Source: Peiella sedimenti
Lineage (GTDB): Bacteria > Pseudomonadota > Alphaproteobacteria > Caulobacterales > Caulobacteraceae
Assembly (NCBI RefSeq): GCF_030504955.1
Contig: NZ_JAUKTR010000006.1
Span: 62,001 to 126,000 of the forward strand
DNA length: 64,000 bases
Direction: 5' to 3'
Shown: in pieces, positions 18,948 to 27,378 of the stretch
How positions within the stretch are numbered: the stretch's first letter is position 1
How the letters are laid out: the number at the start of each line of letters is the position of its first letter
Notes under the pieces: model-generated
What the model was told of the DNA's origin: nothing
What the model saw: only the letters and a program-made list of their open reading frames with translations
Databases searched by the model: none
Program-made: the position numbers and the translations under genes

Positions 18948-20399
18948 TTATCCGGCGAAGGAGTAGGCGGTCTTGGTCTGCGTGTAGAACTCGACGGCGG
19001 CGAAACCCTGCTCGCGCGGACCATAGCTGGAGCCCTTCGTGCCGCCGAAGGGCACGTGATAGTCGACGCCCGCTGTCGGCAGATTGACCATCACCATCCC
19101 CGCGCGGCTGTACCGTTGAAAATGCCGTGCGTGCTTCAGCGAGGTCGTGCAGATGCCCGAGGACAGGCCGAATACGGATGCGTTGGCCGCTTCCAGCGCC
19201 TCCTCGTAGGTCCTCACCCGGATGATGGAGGCGACGGGGCCGAACACCTCCTCGCGGTTAATGCGCATGTCCGGCGTGGTCTCGCTGAGGATGGCCGGCG
19301 TCATGTAGAGGCCGTCGGTGCGTCCCTGGGTGCGCTCACCGCCACAGACCAGCCGGCCGCCCTCGGCCTGGGCGATGCGGACATAGTCCAGGTTCTGCTC
19401 CAGTTGGCTGGCGTTGGCCACCGGCCCCATCTGGGTTTCGGGGTCGAGGGCGTGGCCGACCTTCAGCGCCCGCGCCCGCTCGGCCAGCGCCTCGACAAAG
19501 CGGTCGTGAACGCCCTCCTGAACGATCAGCCGGCTGGAGGCAGTGCAGCGCTGACCCGTGGCGAAGAAGGCGCCGTCCAGAGCCACGCTCACGGCGCGGT
19601 CCAGATCAGCGTCATCCAGCACCACCAGCGGGTTCTTGCCGCCCATTTCCAGCTGTACCCGCGCCTGGCGCGCCATGCAGGCGGCGGCCACCTGGGCGCC
19701 CACGCCCTGGGAGCCGGTGAAGGAGACGCCGTCGATGTCCCTGTGCGCGGCGATGGCGGCGCCGACGCGGCCAGGGCCTATCACCAGGCCGAATACGCCC
19801 TTGGGCAGGCCCGCCTCGACCAGCACCTCCGCCAGGGCGGCGGCGGTGGCCGGGGTCGTGCCGGCCGGCTTCATGACCACGGCGTTGCCGAAGGCGAGGG
19901 CCGGCGCCGCCTTCCAGGCCGGAATGGCGATTGGGAAGTTCCAGGGCGTGATCAGGCCGAAGACGCCCACGGCCTGGCGATAGGTCTGCACTTCGACGGC
20001 GGGCCGCACGGACTCCAGGTTCTGACCGTGGCGGCGCAGGGCCTCGCCCGCGAAATACTTCAGCACCCGGCCCGCGCGCGCCGTTTCGCCGACGGCCTCG
20101 GCCAGGGTTTTGCCTTCCTCCCGCGCCAGCAGGCGACCGATCCTGTCCTTCCGTTCCAACAGCAGCGTCCCGGCCCGGTCCAGCACGTCGGAGCGCAGTT
20201 CCGGCGAGGCGTCAGCCCAGGCCGGCTGCGCCGCCCGCGCGGCGGCCACGGCGGCCTCCACCTCCTCCACGCCACCGTCGGGTTGCAGCGCCACCAACTC
20301 GCTCAGATCCGAAGGGCTTCGCACCTCGCGCTCGGCCGGGGCGTCGATCCATTCGCCGCCGATCAGGTGTCGCAAGGTCAGGGGGGCGTCGTCGGCCAT
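18948..20399 (-). CDS. NAD(P)+ aldehyde dehydrogenase, alpha-ketoglutarate-semialdehyde type likely
   Basis: A 483-residue ALDH superfamily enzyme with the Rossmann segment PWNFPIAIPAWKAAPALAFGNAVVMKPA, general base Glu251 (QLEMGGKNP) and catalytic Cys285 (GQRCTASSR). The C-terminal VNLPTAGVDYHVPFGG(T)KGSSYGPREQG is characteristic of the 2,5-dioxovalerate dehydrogenase/YcbD group, which oxidises alpha-ketoglutaric semialdehyde in sugar and sugar-acid breakdown. No sugar-acid pathway genes surround it, so the substrate stays inferred. Confidence 0.85.
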   Translation of the reverse strand: MADDAPLTLRHLIGGEWIDAPAEREVRSPSDLSELVALQPDGGVEEVEAAVAAARAAQPAWADASPELRSDVLDRAGTLLLERKDRIGRLLAREEGKTLAEAVGETARAGRVLKYFAGEALRRHGQNLESVRPAVEVQTYRQAVGVFGLITPWNFPIAIPAWKAAPALAFGNAVVMKPAGTTPATAAALAEVLVEAGLPKGVFGLVIGPGRVGAAIAAHRDIDGVSFTGSQGVGAQVAAACMARQARVQLEMGGKNPLVVLDDADLDRAVSVALDGAFFATGQRCTASSRLIVQEGVHDRFVEALAERARALKVGHALDPETQMGPVANASQLEQNLDYVRIAQAEGGRLVCGGERTQGRTDGLYMTPAILSETTPDMRINREEVFGPVASIIRVRTYEEALEAANASVFGLSSGICTTSLKHARHFQRYSRAGMVMVNLPTAGVDYHVPFGGTKGSSYGPREQGFAAVEFYTQTKTAYSFAG

Positions 20400-20528
20400 G
20401 GCCGCTCCTTCGGGCGAAACAGGTTCGGACCCGTCATGGCCCCGCGGCGCGCGGCGGGCAAGACCGCCCTTGGCGGCGCGAAGGCGAGCCGCTATCTCTG
20501 ATGTGCATCGTCAAAGGAGACGCGCCCA

Positions 20529-20834
20529 ATGCCCGATCTGGCCCAGACCACCGATTACATCCGCCAGCGCGTGGGCGAGGATTCCGGCCTCGGCAAGAGC
20601 GTGAAGCTGGACTTCGGGCCCGAGGGCGTCATCCACATCGACGGCGCCTCGACGCCCAATCAGGTGACGAACGAGGACAAGCCGGCTGACGCCACCATCT
20701 CTATGGCCTGGGACGATTTCATCGCCCTGTCCGAGGGGCGGCTGGACCCGATGATGGCCTTCATGCAGGGCAAGATGAAGATCCAGGGCGACATGATGCT
20801 GGCCCAGCGGCTGGCGCCGCTGCTTAAGGGCTGA
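20529..20834 (+). CDS. SCP2 sterol-carrier-domain protein
   Basis: A 101-residue stand-alone SCP-2 domain: VKLDFGPEGVIHIDG, ADATISMAWDDFIALSEGRLDPMMAFMQGKMKIQGDMMLAQRL. Bacterial members bind fatty acyl chains or lipids nonspecifically. A good RBS (AAAGGAGA) precedes the ATG at 20529. It converges on the ECF sigma gene, 7 nt apart. Confidence 0.88.
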   Translation: MPDLAQTTDYIRQRVGEDSGLGKSVKLDFGPEGVIHIDGASTPNQVTNEDKPADATISMAWDDFIALSEGRLDPMMAFMQGKMKIQGDMMLAQRLAPLLKG

Positions 20835-20841
20835 GCAAGCC

Positions 20842-21429
20842 TTACGCCTCGGCCTGCTGGCCGACGCGGCTGTCTTCCGTTGGATCGCCCATCAGATCCA
20901 CGAGCCGCCGGCGCGCCCTGTGAACACGGCTCTTGATGGTGCCCACGGCGCAGCCTGAAATCTCGGCGGCCTCTTCGTACGAGAGGCCCGCGGCGCCCAC
21001 GAGAATGATCGCCTCGCGATGCTCGGGCGGCAGACGCTGCAGCGCCACGCGCAGCTCGGTGACGGAGACGCCCCAGTCCTGATTGGCCTCGGTGGTCAGC
21101 CCGGCCGCATGCTCGCCGTCCTCATCGGCTACTTCGCGCCGGCGCTTAGCCACGGTCGAGTACCAGGTGTTGCGCAGGATGGTGAAAAGCCAGGCGCGAA
21201 GGTTCGTGCCTGGCTCGAAGCGGTCGCGGGCGCTCCACGCCTTGACCATGGTGTCCTGAACGAGATCGTCCGCATCCGCCCCGGAGCGCGCCAGGGTCCA
21301 TGCAAAGGCGCGCAGCGAGGGCAGTTGCGCCTCGAAGTCGCGCCGCCACTGCTCCCGATCGAGCCGACGCCGCGTAGTGGGCGCGGAATAGCGACGCTCG
21401 GTTTCAATGGTTTGAAGGGAAGGGGGCAT
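20842..21429 (-). CDS. ECF sigma factor of the EcfG/SigU type
   Basis: A 195-residue ECF sigma factor. Region 2 (LPSLRAFAWTLARSGADADDLVQDTMVKAWSARDRFEPGTNLRAWLFTILRN) and region 4 (LPPEHREAIILVGAAGLSYEEAAEISGCAVGTIKSRVHRARRRL) are very close to EcfG, the general-stress sigma factor. No nepR or phyR gene is adjacent, so it is better read as a secondary EcfG paralogue, like Caulobacter SigU, which SigT controls. It carries an EcfG promoter of its own (21460-21484). Confidence 0.9.
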   Translation of the reverse strand: MPPSLQTIETERRYSAPTTRRRLDREQWRRDFEAQLPSLRAFAWTLARSGADADDLVQDTMVKAWSARDRFEPGTNLRAWLFTILRNTWYSTVAKRRREVADEDGEHAAGLTTEANQDWGVSVTELRVALQRLPPEHREAIILVGAAGLSYEEAAEISGCAVGTIKSRVHRARRRLVDLMGDPTEDSRVGQQAEA

Positions 21430-21459
21430 TCGACGCCTTACGCTGCACTCCTCTTTCCG

Positions 21460-21484
21460 AACGCCATGGCGTCGGCCCCGTTCC
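21460..21484 (-). promoter_or_regulatory. EcfG promoter of the ECF sigma gene
   Basis: On the minus strand GGAAC (21484-21480) is followed after exactly 16 nt by CGTT (21463-21460), a perfect match to GGAAC-N16-CGTT. The predicted start site is about 25 nt upstream of the ATG at 21429. Confidence 0.8.
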
Positions 21485-21507
21485 GCCGAGGCGACTAGAT
21501 CAAAACG

Positions 21508-21532
21508 GGAACAATCGCTAAGCTTGCGCGTT
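21508..21532 (+). promoter_or_regulatory. EcfG promoter of egtB-egtD
   Basis: GGAAC (21508-21512), 16 nt, CGTT (21529-21532), again a perfect match. The two -35 elements of this promoter and the one at 21460-21484 face away from each other and are 23 nt apart. The likely start of transcription is near 21539, about 50 nt before the TTG start. Confidence 0.8.
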
Positions 21533-21561
21533 CAGGCGCCGGTGGAGCAGAGGGGAAGGCA

Positions 21562-21594
21562 ATGAGAGCACTGAACAGGGCGCGCGGATTTTGA
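21562..21594 (+). CDS. Candidate 10-codon upstream ORF overlapping the egtB-egtD start
   Basis: ATG at 21562 follows GAGGGGAAGGCA, a better RBS than the one at the main TTG. It encodes MRALNRARGF and stops at a TGA (21592-21594) that overlaps the TTG start (21591-21593). The arrangement would allow translational coupling or attenuation of the downstream enzyme. Confidence 0.35.
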   Translation: MRALNRARGF

Positions 21595-23717
21595 ACGCGC
21601 CTCTCACCTCCCTGTGTCCAGGCTGGACCGTCAGCCTTGATGAGTATCGGCGCGTGCGTGCATGTACCGAAGCCTTGGCGAGGCCGCTGTCCGACGAGGA
21701 CTGCGTCGCCCAATCGATGCCGGATGCGAGCCCGGTCAAATGGCATCTGGCGCACACCACCTGGTTCTTCGAGCGGGTGGTCCTGGCCAAGACCGGGCGC
21801 GCCGTCGATCCCATCCATGACCGCCTCTTCAACTCGTACTACGAGGCCGTGGGCGAGCGCGTGGCGCGCCCCTCTCGAGGCCTGCTGACCCGCCCCTCCC
21901 GAGCCGAGGTCATGGCGTATCGGGCGCGAGTCGACGAGGCTATGGCCGACTTGCTCAGCCGGCCGGCTCCTGCAGGTGAGCTGGATGGGCTGGTGCAGCT
22001 GGGCCTCCAACACGAGCAGCAGCACCAGGAGTTGATCCTGACAGACGTGCTGCACCTGTTTTCCTGCTCTCCCCTTGAGCCGGCCTATGGGCCGGCGCCC
22101 AGGCTGCAAGCCGCGACAGGCGAGGGGCGGTTCCTCGCGATCGAGGGCGGCGTGTACCCGGTGGGAGCCGATCACGTCGGCTTCGCCTACGACAACGAGC
22201 AGCCGAGACACGACGCTCTGGTCCGAGATTTCGAGATCAGCGACCGGCTGGTGACCAACGGCGAGTGGCTGGCCTTCATGGAGGACGGGGGCTATCGGCG
22301 GCCCGAGCTCTGGCTGTCGGACGGGTGGGCGGCGGTCCAGTCGGAAAACTGGCGCGCGCCGGGCTACTGGCGTCGGGACGACGGGGACTGGAGCCAGTTC
22401 ACTCTGCAGGGTCGGGCGCCCATCGATCCGTCGCTGCCGGTTTCGCACATCAGCTTCTACGAGGCGGACGCCTTCGCGCGGTGGGCCGGCAAGCGCCTGC
22501 CGACAGAGTTCGAGTGGGAAGTGGCGGCGTCGAAGGCCGGGCTGTGCCAGGTTTACGACGGCGTCTGGCAGTGGACCGCCTCGGCTTATACGCCCTATCC
22601 GGGGTTCCAGCCCGAGCCCGGCGTAGTCGCCGAGTACAACGGCAAGTTCATGTGCAATCAGATGGTGGCGCGGGGCGGCTCCTTCGCCACGTCGCCCGGG
22701 CATACGCGCGCCACTTATCGAACCTTCTTCTATCCGCATCAGCGCTGGCAGTTCCTGGGACTGCGGCTGGCCGCCGATCGGCAGCGACCGGCCCGCCGGC
22801 CCCAGCCGGACGACTTCACCGCGGCCCTGATCGAGGGCCTGTCGGCCTCGCCAAAGACCCTGTCGCCCAAGTGGCTGTACGACGCCCGCGGCTCAGAGCT
22901 GTTCGAGCAGATCACGGATCTGGCCGAGTATTATCCGACGCGCACCGAGACGGCGCTGCTCCGGCGTATCGCGCCCGAGATCGCCGCCCGGCTGGGGTCG
23001 GGGGCGACGCTCATCGAACTGGGCAGCGGGGCCAGCGAGAAGACGCGTCTGCTGCTCGACGCCGCGCCGCAGGTCAGCCGCTACATCCCCATCGACATTA
23101 GCCCCTCGGCGCTGGAGGCGGCCGCCGAAGCCCTTCGCCGCGACTATCCCGATCTGGAGGTGGCGCCGGTGGAGGCGGACTTCACGCGCGACGTGCCGCG
23201 CGTAAATGCGGCGAGTGACCGGTTGGTTTTCTTCCCGGGCTCGACGATCGGCAACTTCCAGCCTGACGAGGCCGCAGCCTTATTGACGCGCGCCCGCAAG
23301 GCGGCCGGCGAGGGGGCGTGGATGGTGCTGGGGGTCGACCTGGTCAAGGACGTGAGCGTCCTGGAAGCCGCCTACGACGATGCCCGGGGCGTCACTGCGG
23401 CCTTCAACATGAACCTGCTGGAGCGGGCCAATCGGGAGACGGGGGCCGACTTCGACCTCGCCCGCTTCAAGCATCGGGCCGTGTGGAACGCCGACCTCAA
23501 ACGCATCGAGATGCATCTGGTCAGCCTGACGGATCAGACTGTCAGCGTCGCGGGGCGCAGCTTCCGTTTCGCCAGAGGCGAGAGCCTTCACAGCGAAAGC
23601 TCCCACAAGTTCGAGCGCGTTGATCTCGAACGGCTGGCGCACCAGGGCGGCTGGTCGGTCGAGCGGGTCTGGACCGACCCGAAGGACTGGTTCGCGCTCG
23701 CCCTGCTGCGCGCCTGA
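21591..23717 (+). CDS. Fused EgtB-EgtD: hercynine-cysteine sulfoxide synthase plus histidine N-methyltransferase
   Basis: A 708-residue single frame. Residues 1-395 are EgtB: the DinB-like helical domain with iron ligands His52 (KWHLAH), His141 and His145 (HEQQHQE), then an FGE-sulfatase domain (KRLPTEFEWEVAA, VWQWTASAYTPYPGF, GKFMCNQMVARGGSFAT). Residues 405-708 are EgtD, the SAM-dependent histidine trimethylase (SPKWLYDARGSELFEQIT, YYPTRTE, LIELGSGASEKT, FFPGSTIGNF). It would carry out the two committed steps of ergothioneine synthesis; the C-S lyase is not here. About 20 residues usually found before the VWEWT motif are missing. The start is TTG at 21591 with a weak RBS. Confidence 0.88.
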   Translation: MNAPLTSLCPGWTVSLDEYRRVRACTEALARPLSDEDCVAQSMPDASPVKWHLAHTTWFFERVVLAKTGRAVDPIHDRLFNSYYEAVGERVARPSRGLLTRPSRAEVMAYRARVDEAMADLLSRPAPAGELDGLVQLGLQHEQQHQELILTDVLHLFSCSPLEPAYGPAPRLQAATGEGRFLAIEGGVYPVGADHVGFAYDNEQPRHDALVRDFEISDRLVTNGEWLAFMEDGGYRRPELWLSDGWAAVQSENWRAPGYWRRDDGDWSQFTLQGRAPIDPSLPVSHISFYEADAFARWAGKRLPTEFEWEVAASKAGLCQVYDGVWQWTASAYTPYPGFQPEPGVVAEYNGKFMCNQMVARGGSFATSPGHTRATYRTFFYPHQRWQFLGLRLAADRQRPARRPQPDDFTAALIEGLSASPKTLSPKWLYDARGSELFEQITDLAEYYPTRTETALLRRIAPEIAARLGSGATLIELGSGASEKTRLLLDAAPQVSRYIPIDISPSALEAAAEALRRDYPDLEVAPVEADFTRDVPRVNAASDRLVFFPGSTIGNFQPDEAAALLTRARKAAGEGAWMVLGVDLVKDVSVLEAAYDDARGVTAAFNMNLLERANRETGADFDLARFKHRAVWNADLKRIEMHLVSLTDQTVSVAGRSFRFARGESLHSESSHKFERVDLERLAHQGGWSVERVWTDPKDWFALALLRA

Positions 23718-23729
23718 GAGGGAGCGGCC

Positions 23730-23966
23730 TTACTGGCCGCCGTTGCGCCCGTCTTCGCGCGCGCCCCGGCGTCGCGTGCCGGTCGACGCCTCTCCGCCCT
23801 TGCGCCCGGCGGCGGCCGCCAGGTTGCGATCCTGAGAGAAGCTGCGCTTCTCGCTGGGGACGCTGGCGCCGCCCTTGCGGGCGATCTCGCGCTGCCGTTC
23901 CGGATCCATCGAGGCGAAGCCTCGACGCGACACTCCAGATCGTTGATTCGTTTGCCCTTCGGCCAT
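23730..23966 (-). CDS. KGG-motif stress protein
   Basis: A 78-residue, very hydrophilic protein with KGG repeats (RRGFASMDPERQREIARKGGASVP, AAGRKGGEA), the pattern of GsiB/YciG-type general stress proteins thought to be disordered and desiccation-protective. The ATG at 23966 has GGGAGC upstream; longer readings to 24227 lack support. An EcfG-like promoter lies 37 nt upstream. Confidence 0.85.
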   Translation of the reverse strand: MAEGQTNQRSGVSRRGFASMDPERQREIARKGGASVPSEKRSFSQDRNLAAAAGRKGGEASTGTRRRGAREDGRNGGQ

Positions 23967-24001
23967 CTCGAAGCTCCCTGAGGGGTGTGTTCGAGGGGCG
24001 T

Positions 24002-24027
24002 AACCCCGACTCGGCGAAGGTGGTTCC
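24002..24027 (-). promoter_or_regulatory. EcfG-type promoter of the KGG stress gene
   Basis: On the minus strand GGAAC (24027-24023), 17 nt, GGTT (24005-24002). It differs from the EcfG consensus GGAAC-N16/17-CGTT at one base and is the same variant as at the DUF3008 gene. KGG proteins are typical members of the EcfG regulon. Confidence 0.55.
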
Positions 24028-24201
24028 GGCCAGAGCGCCACTATTGATGGGGCCCATGGACGCAGGCGCCGCTCTGCGAGTCCGGTCCGACCCGGGGCCG
24101 GGGTCTCGCGCAATCTTGCTAACAAGCCTGCTAAACAGCCCGGCCGTAGTCGTTCCGGGCGCGAAGTCCGTGGATGGATCGCGGCATGCCGGGCGGTCGA
24201 G

Positions 24202-24229
24202 CTTGAACCGGGGGCGATGGCCTCCACAT
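24202..24229 (+). promoter_or_regulatory. Candidate RpoH (heat-shock) promoter of lon
   Basis: CTTGAA (24202-24207) followed after 13-14 nt by CCTCCACAT (24221-24229), resembling the sigma-32 pattern CTTGAA-N13/14-CCCCATnT. It is about 110 nt before the lon ATG. The 374 bp between the KGG gene and lon hold this element and the KGG promoter; nothing else was recognised there. Confidence 0.4.
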
Positions 24230-24340
24230 ACTCTTCAAGAGAGTCGCCCGTTTGGCGACGCCTGAGCCCAGGCTGGAGCGTGTCGCGTCAGAACCAGGCT
24301 GCGGGGCGGGCGTTAGCCTGCCGACGGAGAATGAGAGCCT

Positions 24341-26737
24341 ATGTCTGAGTCCCAAATCCTGCCGGTCCTGCCGCTCCGGGACATCGTCGTCTTCCCGCAT
24401 ATGGTCGTGCCGCTGTTCGTAGGCCGCGAGAAGTCGGTGCGCGCCCTGGACGCCGTAATGCGCGGCGACAAGCAGATCCTGCTGGCCACGCAGATGAACT
24501 CCGCGGACGATGAGCCTGATCCCAAGGCCATTTATGGCGTAGGCGTGCTGGCGACGGTGCTCCAGCTGCTGAAGCTGCCGGACGGCACGGTCAAGGTGCT
24601 GGTCGAAGGCCGCCGCCGCGCTCAGGTGGTCGGCTTCACCGAACGGGACGAGTTCTTCGAAGCCGAGGTCCGCGACCTTGAGGAAGACCCGGGCGCGCCG
24701 GAAGAGGCCGAAGCCCTGTCTCGCGCTGTGATCGAGCAGTTCGAGAACTACGTGAAGCTGAACAAGAAGGTCCCGCCTGAGGCCCTTCAGGCCACGCCCC
24801 AGATCACCGATCCGGCCAAGCTGGCCGATTCTATCGCGGCGCACCTGTCGGTGAAGATCGCCGACAAGCAGGCGCTGCTGGAGGAGCCCTCAGCTCCGCG
24901 CCGGCTTGAGCGCATTTATGGCCTCATCGAGGGTGAGATCAGCGTCCTTCAGGTCGAGAAGAAGATTCGCAGCCGCGTGAAGCGCCAGATGGAGCGCACC
25001 CAGCGCGAATACTATCTGAACGAGCAGATGAAGGCGATCCAGCGCGAGCTGGGCGAGACCGACGACCAGCGCGACGAAATCCTCGAGCTGGAAAAGCGCA
25101 TCCGCAAGACCAAGCTGTCCAAGGAGGCGCGCGCCAAGGCCGAGGCCGAGGTCAAGAAGCTGCGCAACATGAGCCCCATGTCGGCGGAGTCGACGGTCGT
25201 GCGGAACTATCTCGACTGGCTGCTGTCGATTCCGTGGGGCAAGGCCAAGCCGAAGAAGATCGACCTGGCCAAGGCCGAGGAGATCCTCGACGAGGACCAT
25301 TACGGGCTAGAGAAGGTCAAGGAGCGCATCCTTGAGTATCTGGCCGTGCAGGCGCGCACCAACAGCCTGAAGGGCCCGATCCTGTGCCTGGTCGGTCCGC
25401 CTGGCGTCGGCAAGACCTCGCTGGGCCGCTCGATCGCCAAGGCCACGGGCCGCGAGTTCGTGCGCCTGTCGCTGGGCGGGGTGCGCGACGAGGCCGAGAT
25501 CCGCGGTCACCGCCGCACCTATATCGGCTCGATGCCTGGCCGCGTGATCCAGTCAATGAAGAAGGCCAAGGCCGTCGATCCGTTCTTCCTGCTGGACGAA
25601 ATCGACAAGATGGGCGCCGACTATCGTGGCGATCCGGCCTCGGCGCTGCTCGAGGTGCTGGACCCGGCCCAGAACTCCACCTTCGCCGACCATTATCTGG
25701 AGGTGGACTACGATCTGTCCCAGACGATGTTCGTCACCACCGCCAACAGCCTGAACATGCCCCAGCCCCTGCTGGACCGCATGGAGATCATCCGCATCGC
25801 CGGTTATACCGAGGATGAGAAGGTCGAGATCGCCAAGCGCCACATCCTGCCCAAGCTGGCCAAGGATCACGGCCTGACCGACGCGGAGTGGATCGTTCCG
25901 GAGAAGGCGATCCGCGACCTGATCCGCTACTACACGCGGGAGGCCGGCGTACGCTCGCTCGAGCGCGAGCTGGGCGCTCTGGCGCGCAAGGCGGTCCGTG
26001 ATCTGGCGCGCGAAAAGCTCACTTCGATCACCATCGACGACGAGCGTCTGGCCAAGTACGCGGGCGTCAAGAAGTACCGCTACGGCGAGACGGACGCCGA
26101 GGATCAGGTGGGCATCGTAACGGGCCTGGCCTGGACCGAGTTCGGTGGAGACATTCTGACCATCGAAGCCATCAAGATGCCGGGCCGCGGCCGAATGACT
26201 GTGACCGGCAACCTGAAGGAGGTCATGAAGGAGTCGATCTCTGCGGCCGCGTCCTATGTGCGCGCCCGCGCGCTCAGCTTCGGCGTGAAGCCGCCGGTGT
26301 TCGAGAAGACCGACATTCACGTGCACGTGCCGGACGGCGCGACGCCCAAGGACGGCCCCTCCGCCGGCGTGGCCATGACCGTGGCCATGGTCTCGGTCCT
26401 GACAGGGGTGCCTATCCGCAAGGATATCGCCATGACCGGCGAGATCACCCTGCGTGGACGGGTGACCGCCATCGGCGGCCTGAAGGAAAAGCTTCTCGCG
26501 GCCCTCCGCGCCGGGGTGAAGACGGTGCTGATCCCGGAAGAGAACGAAAAGGATCTGGCCGACGTGCCACAGAACGTGAAGGACGCGCTTGAGATCGTGC
26601 CGATCTCGACCGCCGACGAGGCGTTGAAGTGGGCTCTGACCGGCACCCTGGCGCCGGTGGAATGGGACGAAGCGGCCGAGCCCCTGCCGCCCGCGACGCC
26701 GCCCCTGGGCGGTCCGGAAGCCGCGATCAGCCACTAA
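24341..26737 (+). CDS. lon: ATP-dependent Lon protease
   Basis: 798 residues, full length for LonA. The substrate-binding LAN domain is about 10-200, a coiled linker about 205-300, the AAA+ module has Walker A GPPGVGKT at 352-359 and Walker [10 protein letters not shown], and the C-terminal peptidase has the Ser674-Lys717 dyad (DGPSAG, GGLKEK). It degrades unfolded and regulatory proteins; in Caulobacter these include CcrM, DnaA and SciP. A strong terminator follows. Confidence 0.97.
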   Translation: MSESQILPVLPLRDIVVFPHMVVPLFVGREKSVRALDAVMRGDKQILLATQMNSADDEPDPKAIYGVGVLATVLQLLKLPDGTVKVLVEGRRRAQVVGFTERDEFFEAEVRDLEEDPGAPEEAEALSRAVIEQFENYVKLNKKVPPEALQATPQITDPAKLADSIAAHLSVKIADKQALLEEPSAPRRLERIYGLIEGEISVLQVEKKIRSRVKRQMERTQREYYLNEQMKAIQRELGETDDQRDEILELEKRIRKTKLSKEARAKAEAEVKKLRNMSPMSAESTVVRNYLDWLLSIPWGKAKPKKIDLAKAEEILDEDHYGLEKVKERILEYLAVQARTNSLKGPILCLVGPPGVGKTSLGRSIAKATGREFVRLSLGGVRDEAEIRGHRRTYIGSMPGRVIQSMKKAKAVDPFFLLDEIDKMGADYRGDPASALLEVLDPAQNSTFADHYLEVDYDLSQTMFVTTANSLNMPQPLLDRMEIIRIAGYTEDEKVEIAKRHILPKLAKDHGLTDAEWIVPEKAIRDLIRYYTREAGVRSLERELGALARKAVRDLAREKLTSITIDDERLAKYAGVKKYRYGETDAEDQVGIVTGLAWTEFGGDILTIEAIKMPGRGRMTVTGNLKEVMKESISAAASYVRARALSFGVKPPVFEKTDIHVHVPDGATPKDGPSAGVAMTVAMVSVLTGVPIRKDIAMTGEITLRGRVTAIGGLKEKLLAALRAGVKTVLIPEENEKDLADVPQNVKDALEIVPISTADEALKWALTGTLAPVEWDEAAEPLPPATPPLGGPEAAISH

Positions 26738-26766
26738 GCAGCGCATCGCTTGTGGAAATTCCTAAG

Positions 26767-26797
26767 AAAGAGGCCGCTTGCGGCCTCTTTCCCTTTT
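26767..26797 (+). terminator. Rho-independent terminator of lon
   Basis: A perfect 11-bp stem (AAAGAGGCCGC / GCGGCCTCTTT at 26767-26777 and 26780-26790) with a TT loop, followed by CCCTTTT. Confidence 0.85.
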
Positions 26798-26897
26798 GAC
26801 GCGAGGGAAAAAGCCGTCTCTTATGCCTGCACAGCGAAGGCGTAGCCGAGTCGTCGGGGGACGGCCGGGCGCCGATAATCAGGGCTGGGAGAACAAG

Positions 26898-27176
26898 ATG
26901 ACGAAAGCGGAACTCATCGCCTCTGTGGCGGACAAGGCCGGCATCAGCCGCGATCAGGCCAAAAAGGCCGTCGACGCCTTCACCGACAGCGTGGTCGACT
27001 CTCTGAAGAATGGTCAGGACGTGCGTCTGGTCGGCTTCGGCACCTTCGCCGCCGTGACCCGCAAGGCGGGCACCGCGCGCAACCCGCGCACGGGCGAGAC
27101 CGTGAACCGTCCGGCTTCCAAGACGGCGCGTTTCCGGGTCGGCGAGGGCCTGAAGAGCGCGCTGAACGGCCGCTAA
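26898..27176 (+). CDS. hup: HU family DNA-binding protein
   Basis: A 92-residue HU: MTKAELIASVADKAGISRDQAKKAVDAF, VRLVGFGTF, RNPRTGETV...ASKTARFRVGEGLK. It binds and bends DNA as a homodimer in the nucleoid. The ATG at 26898 is chosen over 26778 because it has GGGAG nearby and gives the family length. It sits between the lon terminator and its own terminator, so it is monocistronic. Confidence 0.95.
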   Translation: MTKAELIASVADKAGISRDQAKKAVDAFTDSVVDSLKNGQDVRLVGFGTFAAVTRKAGTARNPRTGETVNRPASKTARFRVGEGLKSALNGR

Positions 27177-27202
27177 GTCAGACCAGTCCTTCTGGACAGG
27201 CG

Positions 27203-27236
27203 GGGCGCGGACGGTTACGTCCGCGCCCTTCGCTTT
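27203..27236 (+). terminator. Terminator of the HU gene
   Basis: A perfect 11-bp stem (GGGCGCGGACG / CGTCCGCGCCC, 27203-27213 and 27218-27228) with loop GTTA, then TTCGCTTTT. Confidence 0.85.
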
Positions 27237-27237
27237 T

Positions 27238-27312
27238 GGGCGGATAGCTCAGCGGTAGAGCGTCTCGTTTACACCGAGAGGGTCGGGGGTTCGATCCCCT
27301 CTCCGCCCACCA
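27238..27312 (+). tRNA. tRNA-Val (anticodon TAC)
   Basis: A complete cloverleaf. The acceptor stem GGGCGGA/TCCGCCC, D-arm GCTCAGCGGTAGAGC, anticodon stem TCTCG/CGAGA with loop TTTACAC and T-arm GGGGGTTCGATCCCC are all present, with an encoded ACCA end. The anticodon TAC reads valine GUA codons. Confidence 0.95.
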
Positions 27313-27313
27313 C

Positions 27314-27366
27314 GGACCGAAATCGATTGAGTTGGACCTGCTCCAACGAGGCTCAGATTTCGGTCC
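27314..27366. repeat. Nested palindrome A downstream of tRNA-Val
   Basis: GGACCGAAATC (27314-27324) pairs perfectly with GATTTCGGTCC (27356-27366), and within it TGAG/CTCA and GTTGGA (27331-27336)/TCCAAC (27342-27347) also pair, giving a 53-nt hairpin with a 5-nt loop. It starts one base after the tRNA CCA. It may be a trailer structure, a small RNA or a genomic palindromic element. Confidence 0.6.
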
Positions 27367-27378
27367 AGAACTTAGTGA

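Noticed and set aside
24130-24155. A further GGAAC near 24151 as an EcfG promoter
   Set aside because: The nearest GTT lies at a spacing of about 14 nt, outside the 16-17 nt required.
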